This document shows, one piece after another, positions 9,327 to 18,341 of a stretch of 64,000 bases of DNA. Position numbers and translations under genes: made by a program. Origin of the DNA: Lentisphaerota bacterium (GTDB taxonomy: Bacteria > Verrucomicrobiota > Lentisphaeria > Victivallales > Victivallaceae); NCBI GenBank assembly GCA_015061745.1, contig SUWB01000003.1, forward strand, positions 62,001 to 126,000, given 5' to 3'. Under the pieces are notes generated by a model. The model saw only the letters and a list, made by a program, of their open reading frames with translations, made no database searches and was not told the DNA's origin. Position 1 is the first letter of the stretch. Each line of letters begins with the position of its first letter.

Positions 9327-10248
9327 ATCCTTCCATAACGTGAAGCTGACGTAAAAGGTGGGAACGGATTTGTTTCATCACCTCAAAGGCGTGAGGTTCA
9401 AGATAACTTTCGCTTCTATTGGTCAAACCGGAATTCCGCAAAAACTCCAGACAGACAGAGCAAATATGTTCCACCTGTCGGCATTTTTCCTGCTGTGTTG
9501 TTTCTTTTGTGAGGAGTTCCTCAAGGCAGGGGGCAAGTTCAGACAGTTCAGGCAGCTCTTTCATCGCCCGGAACTGCCACTTGTAATAGGGGGCAAAACG
9601 AAAATTGAGTAAAAAGATCAATGACACGGCATTTTTTACAAATTCTCCCAGAGCCACAGCCGCGGCACCGGATTCGCCGTGTTTGTGACAGCGTTCAAAG
9701 TTGTATTGGCCGCTCTGGGCCATTGCAACAAGACGGGCGGCGATCTTTTTCAGACGCACATCTTCAGGCATATCGTAAAGGATCACAGACCGGATACGGG
9801 AAAATGTGCCCGCTTCATCCATAAACACGCTGCCGTTGACTGCTTCGGCAAAGGCGTATTCAGGCGTATAAAGCCACTCCTGCCAGGTGCAGGGAGCTCC
9901 GGGGATCCCGATATGGCGGCGGTAAAAATCCTCTATGCTCACCACACCGTGTTCCGAGGGGCCCAATTTGCTTTCTTTGCTTTGAACGGAACTGTTTTTT
10001 CTTATCAGTTCATCGTAAAGCCGCTGAAGTTTAAATCCGTATTTGAATTCATCCTCTTTTCTGAGCCACAGGGTAAAACCGATCCTGTAATCGTGATCCC
10101 GTGAAAAGTCATCGTCAAAGCCGAAACACTCAGAGCCTCTGCCCGCCATTCCAACGGCGAGACAGGGGAGCACTTCCGGGAACTTTTCCTCAAGCAAAGG
10201 CAGCCCTTGCTGACTGAAAAAAAGTTTTGCTTCTTCAAGACCTTTCAT
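9325..10248 (-). CDS. DUF4037 nucleotidyltransferase-like protein
   Basis: 307 residues from the ATG at 10248, chosen because AAGGAG lies 4 bases upstream; a longer reading into the neighbouring gene has no support. The motif GRGSECFGFDDD followed by SRDHDYRIGF (residues about 37-58) is the DUF4037 signature. The Gly-Ser and Asp pair recall the metal-binding loop of nucleotidyltransferases. Function in this family is not established. Its first 14 bases overlap the 3' end of the TPR gene, so the two are translationally coupled and probably work together. Confidence 0.8.
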   Translation of the reverse strand: MKGLEEAKLFFSQQGLPLLEEKFPEVLPCLAVGMAGRGSECFGFDDDFSRDHDYRIGFTLWLRKEDEFKYGFKLQRLYDELIRKNSSVQSKESKLGPSEHGVVSIEDFYRRHIGIPGAPCTWQEWLYTPEYAFAEAVNGSVFMDEAGTFSRIRSVILYDMPEDVRLKKIAARLVAMAQSGQYNFERCHKHGESGAAAVALGEFVKNAVSLIFLLNFRFAPYYKWQFRAMKELPELSELAPCLEELLTKETTQQEKCRQVEHICSVCLEFLRNSGLTNRSESYLEPHAFEVMKQIRSHLLRQLHVMEG

Positions 10249-10990
10249 AAATCTCCTTTGCCCGTGAAGCAAGCTCTGAGGCCATTTCCTCAAATCCGAG
10301 AGCCTCAAATCCTGAAACACATTTGGTGCAGGTATGGGCATAATATCCGTCCCGTCTGCACTCGGGCGTGTTGAAATAATCCCAGGCACACGCAACCATT
10401 ACAGAGATCATCTCCTCATCTTCATTCCAGCGTTTGTACAACTGAGCCAGATTGAGACAGGTGACCGCAGAATCAAGAACATTGTTCTTTTCTTTCAGCA
10501 AAGTCAAAGCCTCCAGATAGCACTTTTCTGCTTCTTTATAAGCTCCTTTGTCTGTCAATACTGCCGCCATATTATTGTAAAGTCCGGCAAAGCGTCCGTC
10601 ATCAGGAGCAATATGTTTTTCATACACCTGACGGCATTTCCCGTAAAGCAGGAAAGCTTCATCAAATTCACCGAAAGCGTGCAAGACTGTGGCGGCATTG
10701 AGAAAGATCGTCCCGGCTGAAACACTCTGCTCAAGGTGCAATTCTTCAATAAGGGCGATCCCTTTTCTGACAGCGTCGATCCCTTTTGAACGTTCCCCGG
10801 ACATCCGGTAGTGGCCCATCAGTTCGTTCCACAGTGAAAGTTCGCCGCTTTTATCACCGTACTCCTGAGCTTTTTGCAGCCAGGAACGCAAATGCTCCCC
10901 CACCAGAGAACTTTTGCCTGCGTTAAAAAGTTCATCGCTCACGGCGATGACTTCCGGCAGAGAAATCTTTTTTCCAACGGGGGAGCTCAT
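10235..10990 (-). CDS. Cytoplasmic tetratricopeptide-repeat protein
   Basis: 251 residues from the ATG at 10990; a GTG one codon upstream is an alternative start. Helical repeats fit TPRs, for example AGLYNNMAAVLTDKGAYKEA followed by EKCYLEALTLL, and a preceding copy at FLNAATVLHAFGEFDEAFLL. There is no signal peptide, so it should be cytosolic. The start lies 6 bases after the stop of the esterase gene, and its end overlaps the DUF4037 gene. It probably acts as a partner or regulator of the DUF4037 protein, judging only by the fused gene arrangement. Confidence 0.8.
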   Translation of the reverse strand: MSSPVGKKISLPEVIAVSDELFNAGKSSLVGEHLRSWLQKAQEYGDKSGELSLWNELMGHYRMSGERSKGIDAVRKGIALIEELHLEQSVSAGTIFLNAATVLHAFGEFDEAFLLYGKCRQVYEKHIAPDDGRFAGLYNNMAAVLTDKGAYKEAEKCYLEALTLLKEKNNVLDSAVTCLNLAQLYKRWNEDEEMISVMVACAWDYFNTPECRRDGYYAHTCTKCVSGFEALGFEEMASELASRAKEIYERS

Positions 10991-10996
10991 CACACT

Positions 10997-12880
10997 TTAC
11001 CGAAATTCAGCCTTGACAGCCTTGGCGATCTCTGTCCAGTCGGTATATTTGAGGATATCAGGAACCATTCCGGTAAAGGCATATTCGTTAAAAGTCCCCA
11101 CCATATTTTCAAAGGAGTCAGGTGCATCAAGGAGAATGGTGCGTTCCACCATATCTTCAGCAAGAAGTGCCGTATAAGAAGCAAGCATTGCACCATATCC
11201 TCTGCCGATGAGAGTCAACTTTTCTGTACCTCTTTCTTTGAGCAGTTTCAATATGGCAAGGATCCCTTCCATCTGGAGTCCGGGAAAAGTTTTTCCCAGC
11301 ATATAACTCATTCCGGCGAAATGCCAGTAAGCACCGTAACAGCTGGTGGGAGTTCTGGCATAGACCCCGCAGGATGTGGGGATCAGGTTGCCGACACCGA
11401 AAGAGTCAAACCCGAACAGGATTTTATCTTTGTACAACTCCTCAGGGAGCGTTTCCATTTCAATGCACTCAACGTCAGGCAGATAAAAAACGGCTTCTTT
11501 GCACTTGGGTATCTGAAAATCTCCGCCTCCGGTCAAGGCATTGAGGACACCCAGGATCTTTTCGTCATCTTCAATGAGATAACGGTTGATAACGTGGTCA
11601 TCGTCCCGGAAAATATGCTGGGGCAGACGGCGGTAATCAGCGGGAGTGCAAATTTCTGCGGGCAGTTTCAGGCAGTCACGCAAAGCCGTTTTCAGCTCAC
11701 TTCTGCTGAGCTCTTTTCTTGCGGCAATCACTTTGGCACACCGCTGTTTCATCAGCTCCATAGCACTCAGGTTGCCGGGGATATTGAACACATCTCCTCC
11801 GGGGGCTGCCAGTTTCTGTTCTGTTTCGGGCCGGGGGATCTCATCTTCCGGAATCCCTTTGGGCTCGACACAGGCAACCTTGAAGAAAAATGCCCGGATT
11901 TCCTCACGCTGTTCCTGTTTCAAACCGTGGCCGTTGGGCCCGGTAAAAAAGGTACTTTTCACAGGAGCTTCGGCAAGGGTGCTCAAATGTTCCAGTTCCC
12001 GGCCGACTTCCTGCTGGCCTCTTTCATCAAAGAAGTCATTTGTTTCGCCGCTCACCAATATGGGGCGGGGCAAGGTCGCCACAAGGAAATCCGCCATATC
12101 ATACCCCTCTCCGGCAAGAGCGGGAGGTATCTGTTCGGCGTCAATGGGCAGTTCATTTTCCACCGTTCTCACCCAGCGTGTGGTGGCACAGCTGGGAGCG
12201 GAAGCGATCAAACGGTCATCAAGAGCATTGACCCAGGCGGTCATCGTACCGCCGCCGGAACAACCGGTCAGCATAATCCTTGAAGAATCCAATTCCTTCA
12301 TTTCGCAAATGAGGTCAATGGCACGCAAGGCATCCCAGGCCCGCCAGGCGCAAAAGTGTTCTCCAAAGAGCACCAGTTCTTTGCCAATGGTATTGTGAGC
12401 ACCGCAAAGATTGGAATCGTCCATAAAGTGCTGGAGCCGTTCCCCCTGACAGACGGGGTCGATGCTGAGAACGGCGATACCGTTGGCGGCAAATCCCACA
12501 TTGAGAGAAACGCCGTTGGTACAGGATTTGGCATCGTAGTTGTGGCCGCACAGATGAAGCACCGTGGCAAAGGGTTTGCCGTCAGCAGGAGGCAGATAAA
12601 GATTGGCGGTCACATAGTAACCGGGGAGACTTTCAAAATACAAAGTTTTCAATGTATAATATTTGAAGTCATACTCTCCGGTAATCACGGGATTGAGGGG
12701 AGTTCTCGGCAGTTTGTCAAGATCGAACACTTCCCGGATACGCTTTTTAGCCTGTGCGGCGTAAGCAAGGACATCTTCCTTTGTTGTCAGATTTGCGATC
12801 CGTCCGGCACGTTCTTTGTAAAGGCGGCGGAACACTTTGACAAAATATTCATTGACGGCATTTCCGAAATCGTTATGCAT
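10997..12880 (-). CDS. Two-domain alpha/beta-hydrolase (acetyl xylan esterase-like)
   Basis: 627 residues without a signal peptide. The N-terminal domain (about 60-370) carries a full triad: nucleophile Ser in GCSGGGT, Asp in NDFFDERG and His in PNGHG, like the acetyl xylan esterase/dienelactone hydrolase group. The C-terminal domain (about 430-627) again looks like an alpha/beta-hydrolase half (LIGRGYGAMLASYTALLAED), but the elbow serine is replaced by Tyr. It is a paralogue of the genes at 33268-35226 and 37227-39170. It probably removes acyl groups from imported saccharides in the cytoplasm; the substrate is unknown. Confidence 0.8.
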   Translation of the reverse strand: MHNDFGNAVNEYFVKVFRRLYKERAGRIANLTTKEDVLAYAAQAKKRIREVFDLDKLPRTPLNPVITGEYDFKYYTLKTLYFESLPGYYVTANLYLPPADGKPFATVLHLCGHNYDAKSCTNGVSLNVGFAANGIAVLSIDPVCQGERLQHFMDDSNLCGAHNTIGKELVLFGEHFCAWRAWDALRAIDLICEMKELDSSRIMLTGCSGGGTMTAWVNALDDRLIASAPSCATTRWVRTVENELPIDAEQIPPALAGEGYDMADFLVATLPRPILVSGETNDFFDERGQQEVGRELEHLSTLAEAPVKSTFFTGPNGHGLKQEQREEIRAFFFKVACVEPKGIPEDEIPRPETEQKLAAPGGDVFNIPGNLSAMELMKQRCAKVIAARKELSRSELKTALRDCLKLPAEICTPADYRRLPQHIFRDDDHVINRYLIEDDEKILGVLNALTGGGDFQIPKCKEAVFYLPDVECIEMETLPEELYKDKILFGFDSFGVGNLIPTSCGVYARTPTSCYGAYWHFAGMSYMLGKTFPGLQMEGILAILKLLKERGTEKLTLIGRGYGAMLASYTALLAEDMVERTILLDAPDSFENMVGTFNEYAFTGMVPDILKYTDWTEIAKAVKAEFR

Positions 12881-12996
12881 AACCCCAAACTCTCTTTTGT
12901 TTAAGCTCTATTCCCGATATGAACTGTTTTTTTGAAGGCTCTGTTCCCACTACGGGTAGGTAAGAAAACTATTTTCCCCAGAAAGTTTTTACAGAC

Positions 12997-13035
12997 CGCT
13001 TTTAATTTTTGACTTTTTGTCAAAAATTAAAAGCG
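12997..13035. repeat. Perfect 17-bp AT-rich hairpin
   Basis: CGCTTTTAATTTTTGAC pairs perfectly with GTCAAAAATTAAAAGCG around a five-T loop. It lies downstream of the GH42-like gene. It is much longer and more AT-rich than the terminators elsewhere in the window, and no T-run follows it on the minus strand. Confidence 0.9.
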
Positions 13036-13046
13036 TTACTGAAAAA

Positions 13047-13132
13047 GGTTTGGGAAAAGGGGGTGGGGTTTGGGGCGGGGGAAAAAGACCTTTCCTAAAA
13101 AGGGCTTTTCCACCGCCCCAACTCCCTCAACC
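13047..13132. repeat. G-rich palindromic element related to 7315-7367
   Basis: The left arm starts at GGTTTGGG, contains GGGGCGGGGGAAAAAG and reaches ACCTTT. The right arm AAAAAGGG, then CTTTTCCACCGCCCC, ends in CTCCCTCAACC. The pairing is imperfect in the outer part. The core ACCTTT-CCT-AAAAAGGG matches the core ACCTTT-TTTC-AAAAAGGG of the element inside the prepilin-like gene. Confidence 0.75.
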
Positions 13133-13165
13133 TTTTTACCGACCTTTGTCGGGAACAGCGCATTT

Positions 13166-16100
13166 TTATTTGACAGCGATCTTTTTCAGAGCTTTGAGCC
13201 CCGTATTGACGTGAGTGATCTCAACGCTCCAATTGCCCTTTGCGGCATTGAAAGGAATCTGCAAGAGGGCCTTGCCGATACCGGCCGCGTGATAGTTCTT
13301 AGTATTAAGAGCATCTTCCTTACCGGCAGGATCACGGAGCACCAGATGATAGACTTGAGCTCCGGCAGCTCCGGCGGCAGTAAACTTCACCTCAAAGAGA
13401 TCACCGGCCTTGACAGCTGCGGGGACTTTCACATCAAGAGCGGTGATCTTTTTCTGCTGAATGGAATAGATCTTGCTCCAGGCAGGCAGAATGGAACTCT
13501 TGAAACTATCGGTGTATCCCAGATATTTGCCTTCACGGACATCATAAACGTGTCCTTTGGCAGCAAGTTTCACAGTTACAGGGGCCGCAGCCTTGAAGTT
13601 GAAGCGTTCCCCTTCGCCACCTGTCTGGTGAAGTGCCAGCACTCTGTTGGGGCCGTCAAAACGCACAACCCCCATACAGGGGAATTCCCCGCCTTTATCG
13701 CCAAGTACACGAAGTTCCCGGCGCACTTTGGCAGCACTCAGGTAACGGTCCACCAGAGTCCGCAAAGTCATCTGGAACTTGGCATCGCCTGAAACGCTTT
13801 TGCTGATTTCGCCGCCGGTACCGCCCAGGGTAATGAAGTGATACTGTCCAACAAGCAGATTCAAAAGCACAGCTTTACCTTTGCCGTAAGCCGTTGCCTT
13901 GTCGATACCCAGATCTTTTTCACCGGTAAAGAATTTTTCTTTGGCAGGAGCATAGAGCTGCATCCAGGGTTTGATCTCGCCGGAATTGGGAGCAAAAAGT
14001 TTGGCAAGGACAGGATTGTTCCATCTTTTGCCGTGTCCGTCGAACCGTCCGGGAGCCACATCGGCGATGAGGGTACCGCCCCGTTTGACAAAGGCTTCAA
14101 GGGAAGCGGACTCCTTTTCTGACAGAGAAAGAGCACAGGGCAGGATCAGCACCTTGTATTCAGGAGCAACACCCTTTTGAGCAAGTTCCTCATAAGAGAT
14201 GAATTTGCAGTCATACTTCAGATCTTCCAGGAGTTTCACCCAGGAGGACTGACTGTTCTGCCAGTGAGCAGCTCCGATGGAGTTCATTGCGGTGTAAAGG
14301 GAGCTTTGTGAATAGAGAATGGCGATCTCAGGTTTCCGGTCCGCTTCGAGCCACATCTTGCCGATACCGCTCTGAAGCTCTTTCAAAGAACGTGAAGCGT
14401 GAAAGAAGTTCCGCAGGGGCGTTCCGTCGCCGTTGAACATAATGGGGGGCCAGACAGCAGCCATATTGGCACCGCGGATCAAACCTTCCCACATAGGATC
14501 GTAGATGTAAGGTTCAGCATCAATGTGAGCGTGACAGTAGCCGCCCCATTTGCCGGCACGGATATTCTTGCCGCCGAAGTCGTGGATCAGTTTCACCTGG
14601 ATACCGCCGTAATAGCTCAAAATTCTGCAGTATTTCATCATCTGATACCAATCCAGACCCAAACCGGGGTTGGAGGTTCCGCTGGGACCGAATTTAACAC
14701 TGGAGGTATATTTTTTCAGAGCATCGGCAAAAAATCCGAACTGCCCTTTGGCATAGACCTGAGCCATAAAGAGTTTATGATCCAGCCAGGGGGACAGATT
14801 ATTTTTGTCCTTCAGTTCCTCTTTCTGCTGAGGAATCACAACATCAAAGGAGGCAAAAGAACTCTGCCACTCTTTGTTGAGATTGGCAATGGTTTTATAC
14901 TGTTTCTTGAGGTATTCTCTGAAAAGTTTGAGACAGTGGGGTGAATAGCAGACAGAAGCTCCCAGGAACTGTTCGTCGCCGCTCCAGTAGTCCTGCACGT
15001 CATAGTAACGGTAACGGCCGATCTTGGCCCATTTGTCCATACGTTCCAGATTGGCCTTGTGGAAGGCAGGATCAGAGAAACAGGGATTACGCACCGGATC
15101 GGATTTACGGTCACTCCGGTAAAGATCGGAAGTCAAACCGTATCTGTACATTCCCATAGGTGAAGGCTCTGCATTCAAAACCCGCAGCAGACGGATATAA
15201 ACGGGAGTATTGGCCCAGTCGATATGACCGAGCGTTCCGGCAGTAACGCCCATATCACGTTTGGTGGGCGTCACATTGCCCCAGTTGAGGCCCAGATATT
15301 CGGTCAGGTCAGTTTTGCCCAGAGGAGAAGAAAATTCTTCCATAACTTCGGTAAGAGTCACACCGTTCTTTTTCACTCTGACAAAGATATTGTTGAGCAG
15401 AGTCCGGGGGCCGGGAAGTGTGAATGAAAAGGCATTGACACTTTGAACTTTGACACTTTTCTTTGCAATAACACGTTTTAATGTGTCTTCAATTTCCACT
15501 TCAAGCAGAGAACCTGCGGGGGCATTTTTCACATTGACACTGAAGTCAACACTTTTGCCTTTGGGGAAAATGCGTTCAGCATTGGCAAATTTGACTTCCA
15601 CAGGGACACTTTCTGTCCGGTCGAAACGGTAAGCTCCCGCATCGACGACCTGTTTTTTGCCGTCAAAGATCCGGACTTCAGCGATAAAAGTTCCTCCCGG
15701 CAAAGTAAATCCGGGCAGCTGGATCTTATGGGCACCTGCGGCAAGTTTAAGGGGCAGTGTCACAACACTTTTTTCGTCCCGGAACTTATTGCGGACAACG
15801 ACTTCAACGGAACCGTTGAAAGGTTTTTCAGCCTTGAATTCAAGAGTTTTTTCGGTTCCACCGACCAGTTTCACGTTACTTCTGATACCGCTCAGATAAC
15901 GCAAAGCCTGCATATCAAAAAGGTAACTGTATTCCCACCAGATAAAATCCCTTCCTTCGTGGAATTTGCTGAAAGAAGCAATGGTCACATCCTTTTCCTC
16001 AACAACGGGATTTTCTTTGGCACTGTGGTAGGAAACAGCGACGATGGAAGAATCTTTTTTATACCACCGGATCATAGCGGAAGGATTGTATTTCCGCATA

Positions 16101-18307
16101 ATGGGAACAACGGGAGCAATGGGAGAAGGGATCCTTTTACCCTGCAGGACTTTCGGAGGAGTGCAGCCGAAAAAGAAAAAGTGTGTTCCCGCTTTCTGCC
16201 ATTTAACCAAAAGGTCTGTCAGATCTTTGTCGTGGAGTTTTTCCTGATAGGTGGTAAGAAAGACCACTTTGGGGGCCTTTTTGATCTCTTTCAGACATTC
16301 AGTGGTGTATGCTGAAAGATTTTTTCTGAAGGTCATCACCCAGACACCGTAACTTCCGGTACTGGAGACCACCTGACGGATCACGGGGATAGTCTTGATA
16401 TCCATAGGCAGACGCATAGAAAGTTCTGCCAATTCTCTTTTGCTGCTGTGAAGTCTGCCCACCCGGTTTTCACAGGCGAGATAGAGAATATCGACCTTTT
16501 TGTCAGCAGGAACAAACCAGGGTTTGTAATTTTTGACAGCTCCGGTGGAAAGAGCTTCAAGTTCCTTAATGGGGATATCCCACTGCTTGACAAGTTCCTG
16601 TTTTGCCATTTCTTTGGCAGAAATTTTCACGCAAGGCACAGGAGAAGCCTTGACACTGAAGTCATCAACAAAAATGGAACATCCGTTCCGCCGTCCGCGG
16701 GAAATGGTGATTTCACCCATAGCAGCTTCCCGGGGAGGAATGAAACTTTTGGTGATCTTTTTCCAGTCAAAGGCATTGTCATTGCAGAAAAGGAGCTTGC
16801 GGTTCTTGACCAATTCCTTTCCGTCAGCGGAGTAAAATTTAAGGTAGAGCCAGCATCTTCCGCCTCCGCCCACGGCCTTGAGGGCGATATTCAAAGTATA
16901 GGTGGTATTTTTTTCAGGAAAAAAGGCCAAATAGGCACTGCCGCCTTCCAGACAGCGGCTGTTGTTGATGCCGCCTTTCTGATGCCAGGTGATATGGCGG
17001 TGAGGATTGGAAACATAGGGTGAATACTGGGGGACTTTAGCGTTTTTGGGGTCAGCTTTTTCAAAACCGCCGTTGATATAAAGTTCACCGCCGGCAGGAG
17101 CACCGGTGATCTTTTTGCCGCCGGGACGGTCAAAGTAGATACGGCAGCTCATAGCAATGGGGCCTCTGGCATAGGTATAGCCGGAAATCATCGTGTAAAA
17201 TCCGTCAATGACCTTTGCCCGCCAAGCAGAATTTCCGGGATAAAGCCCGGGAACAAACAACACAAGCTCACGGCCATTCAGCTGATAAGCAACAGGCTTG
17301 TCCAGAGAGGGCTGGTCATTTTCGAGTTCATAAACGGCGATATTTTTGATCGCCACATTTCCGGGCAGAGCCACGACACGCCAGGAGTCATTGAATTGAC
17401 GGTTAAAGGTGATATCCACAAAGTTCCGGTCAGCGGGAGCTTCAGCCTTGACCTGGCGGGTTTTGTAAGAGGGATCTTCTTCCCGGGCCAGCTGTTCCAC
17501 CTGGGGGGGGACGGTGCCTTTGATCTTGACGGTTTTCATAGAAGCCTTGGCTCTGAGAGCGTGGACATCTTTGGCAAAGGTCATCTTGGCAGTGATCTTG
17601 CGGCTGGAACCGGCAGGAATGAGACGGCTGTCGCTGAAATATTCCTGAGTGGGGAAACCCTGTTTCAGAAACCAGTTCATAAATCCGGACACAGAATCAG
17701 CGGGGAATTCCATAACAAGCCCGGACTTGTCATCAGCGGCCACCGCCATAAAGCGGCGGGGGGGCAGTTTGGAAAACTCCATATATTTGCTCTGCACCAG
17801 AGCCGCATCTCCCGTTGCCCGGGGCTGATAGTAAATATTGTTTTTACCTGATCTGTGGAAGAAAGTCCGGGTGCTCAGGAAAAGATTTTGAGCTTTGGAG
17901 CCATTATTTTTGAGTTCATATTCAATAACAAGTTCATCGGGACGGTAGTGATTGAATTTGTAGGTTTTCTCAAGACGGATATCTTTGAAAACGGTTCCGC
18001 AGGCGGTAAAGGTGACATCAAGGGTATTGCTTCCCCGGACATCCCACTTTTTTATGGCAAAGTCATATTTTTCAAAGTTTTCGTGCTCCTGGGACTTGGG
18101 GCCTGTGGCACAGCCGATACGCAAATCCCCGAAGGAGCTTCCGGAAGCACAGGAGCCGTTCCAGTTTTCACCTTTGTGAACAAGTTTCTTGATCACAGCT
18201 CCTTTGGTATCAAAGGTGACTTCAAAGAATTTGTTTTTGTAGGTGATTTCCGCGCCTGAGAGAGAAACTCCCAGCAGTGCTGCCAACAGCAATAGTTTTT
18301 GTTTCAT
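13166..18307 (-). CDS. Giant secreted GH42-like (beta-galactosidase-type) glycoside hydrolase
   Basis: 1713 residues with a signal peptide (MKQKLLLLAALLGVSLSGA). The N-terminal 270 residues are a beta-sandwich-like domain. About 440-570 resembles a carbohydrate-binding sandwich. About 850-990 looks like Ig/Fn-type strands. About 1000-1320 is a TIM barrel related to GH42, with GDEQF (near 1110) as candidate acid/base and CYSPHCLKLFREYLKKQY after it. About 1325-1480 resembles the GH42 trimerisation domain (EIAILYSQSS, then VKRGGTLIADVAPGRFDG). The length is roughly 2.5 times a usual GH42. AAGGAGAAT precedes the start. The prepilin-like gene lies immediately upstream. The substrate is unknown. 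Confidence 0.75.
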   Translation of the reverse strand: MKQKLLLLAALLGVSLSGAEITYKNKFFEVTFDTKGAVIKKLVHKGENWNGSCASGSSFGDLRIGCATGPKSQEHENFEKYDFAIKKWDVRGSNTLDVTFTACGTVFKDIRLEKTYKFNHYRPDELVIEYELKNNGSKAQNLFLSTRTFFHRSGKNNIYYQPRATGDAALVQSKYMEFSKLPPRRFMAVAADDKSGLVMEFPADSVSGFMNWFLKQGFPTQEYFSDSRLIPAGSSRKITAKMTFAKDVHALRAKASMKTVKIKGTVPPQVEQLAREEDPSYKTRQVKAEAPADRNFVDITFNRQFNDSWRVVALPGNVAIKNIAVYELENDQPSLDKPVAYQLNGRELVLFVPGLYPGNSAWRAKVIDGFYTMISGYTYARGPIAMSCRIYFDRPGGKKITGAPAGGELYINGGFEKADPKNAKVPQYSPYVSNPHRHITWHQKGGINNSRCLEGGSAYLAFFPEKNTTYTLNIALKAVGGGGRCWLYLKFYSADGKELVKNRKLLFCNDNAFDWKKITKSFIPPREAAMGEITISRGRRNGCSIFVDDFSVKASPVPCVKISAKEMAKQELVKQWDIPIKELEALSTGAVKNYKPWFVPADKKVDILYLACENRVGRLHSSKRELAELSMRLPMDIKTIPVIRQVVSSTGSYGVWVMTFRKNLSAYTTECLKEIKKAPKVVFLTTYQEKLHDKDLTDLLVKWQKAGTHFFFFGCTPPKVLQGKRIPSPIAPVVPIMRKYNPSAMIRWYKKDSSIVAVSYHSAKENPVVEEKDVTIASFSKFHEGRDFIWWEYSYLFDMQALRYLSGIRSNVKLVGGTEKTLEFKAEKPFNGSVEVVVRNKFRDEKSVVTLPLKLAAGAHKIQLPGFTLPGGTFIAEVRIFDGKKQVVDAGAYRFDRTESVPVEVKFANAERIFPKGKSVDFSVNVKNAPAGSLLEVEIEDTLKRVIAKKSVKVQSVNAFSFTLPGPRTLLNNIFVRVKKNGVTLTEVMEEFSSPLGKTDLTEYLGLNWGNVTPTKRDMGVTAGTLGHIDWANTPVYIRLLRVLNAEPSPMGMYRYGLTSDLYRSDRKSDPVRNPCFSDPAFHKANLERMDKWAKIGRYRYYDVQDYWSGDEQFLGASVCYSPHCLKLFREYLKKQYKTIANLNKEWQSSFASFDVVIPQQKEELKDKNNLSPWLDHKLFMAQVYAKGQFGFFADALKKYTSSVKFGPSGTSNPGLGLDWYQMMKYCRILSYYGGIQVKLIHDFGGKNIRAGKWGGYCHAHIDAEPYIYDPMWEGLIRGANMAAVWPPIMFNGDGTPLRNFFHASRSLKELQSGIGKMWLEADRKPEIAILYSQSSLYTAMNSIGAAHWQNSQSSWVKLLEDLKYDCKFISYEELAQKGVAPEYKVLILPCALSLSEKESASLEAFVKRGGTLIADVAPGRFDGHGKRWNNPVLAKLFAPNSGEIKPWMQLYAPAKEKFFTGEKDLGIDKATAYGKGKAVLLNLLVGQYHFITLGGTGGEISKSVSGDAKFQMTLRTLVDRYLSAAKVRRELRVLGDKGGEFPCMGVVRFDGPNRVLALHQTGGEGERFNFKAAAPVTVKLAAKGHVYDVREGKYLGYTDSFKSSILPAWSKIYSIQQKKITALDVKVPAAVKAGDLFEVKFTAAGAAGAQVYHLVLRDPAGKEDALNTKNYHAAGIGKALLQIPFNAAKGNWSVEITHVNTGLKALKKIAVK

Positions 18308-18341
18308 TTTTATTCTCCTTATATAAGTTAAAGTTTATGTT

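Larger units (their letters stand above)
12881..13165. other. Intergenic region with two large palindromes and a G-run cluster
   Basis: No gene was found here. The region separates the end of the GH42-like gene from the start of the esterase gene, both on the minus strand. It holds a perfect AT-rich hairpin (12997-13035), a larger G-rich imperfect palindrome (13047-13132) and a small CCGAC/GTCGG hairpin at about 13138-13152. No clean promoter for the esterase was recognised. Confidence 0.8.

Noticed and set aside
10874-12283. 469-codon plus-strand frame opposite the esterase gene
   Set aside because: It crosses a gene boundary on the other strand, has no ribosome site and shows no domain.
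12881-13165. CRISPR array or insertion sequence in the palindrome-rich gap
   Set aside because: There are no regularly spaced repeats and no transposase frame; only single palindromes are present.
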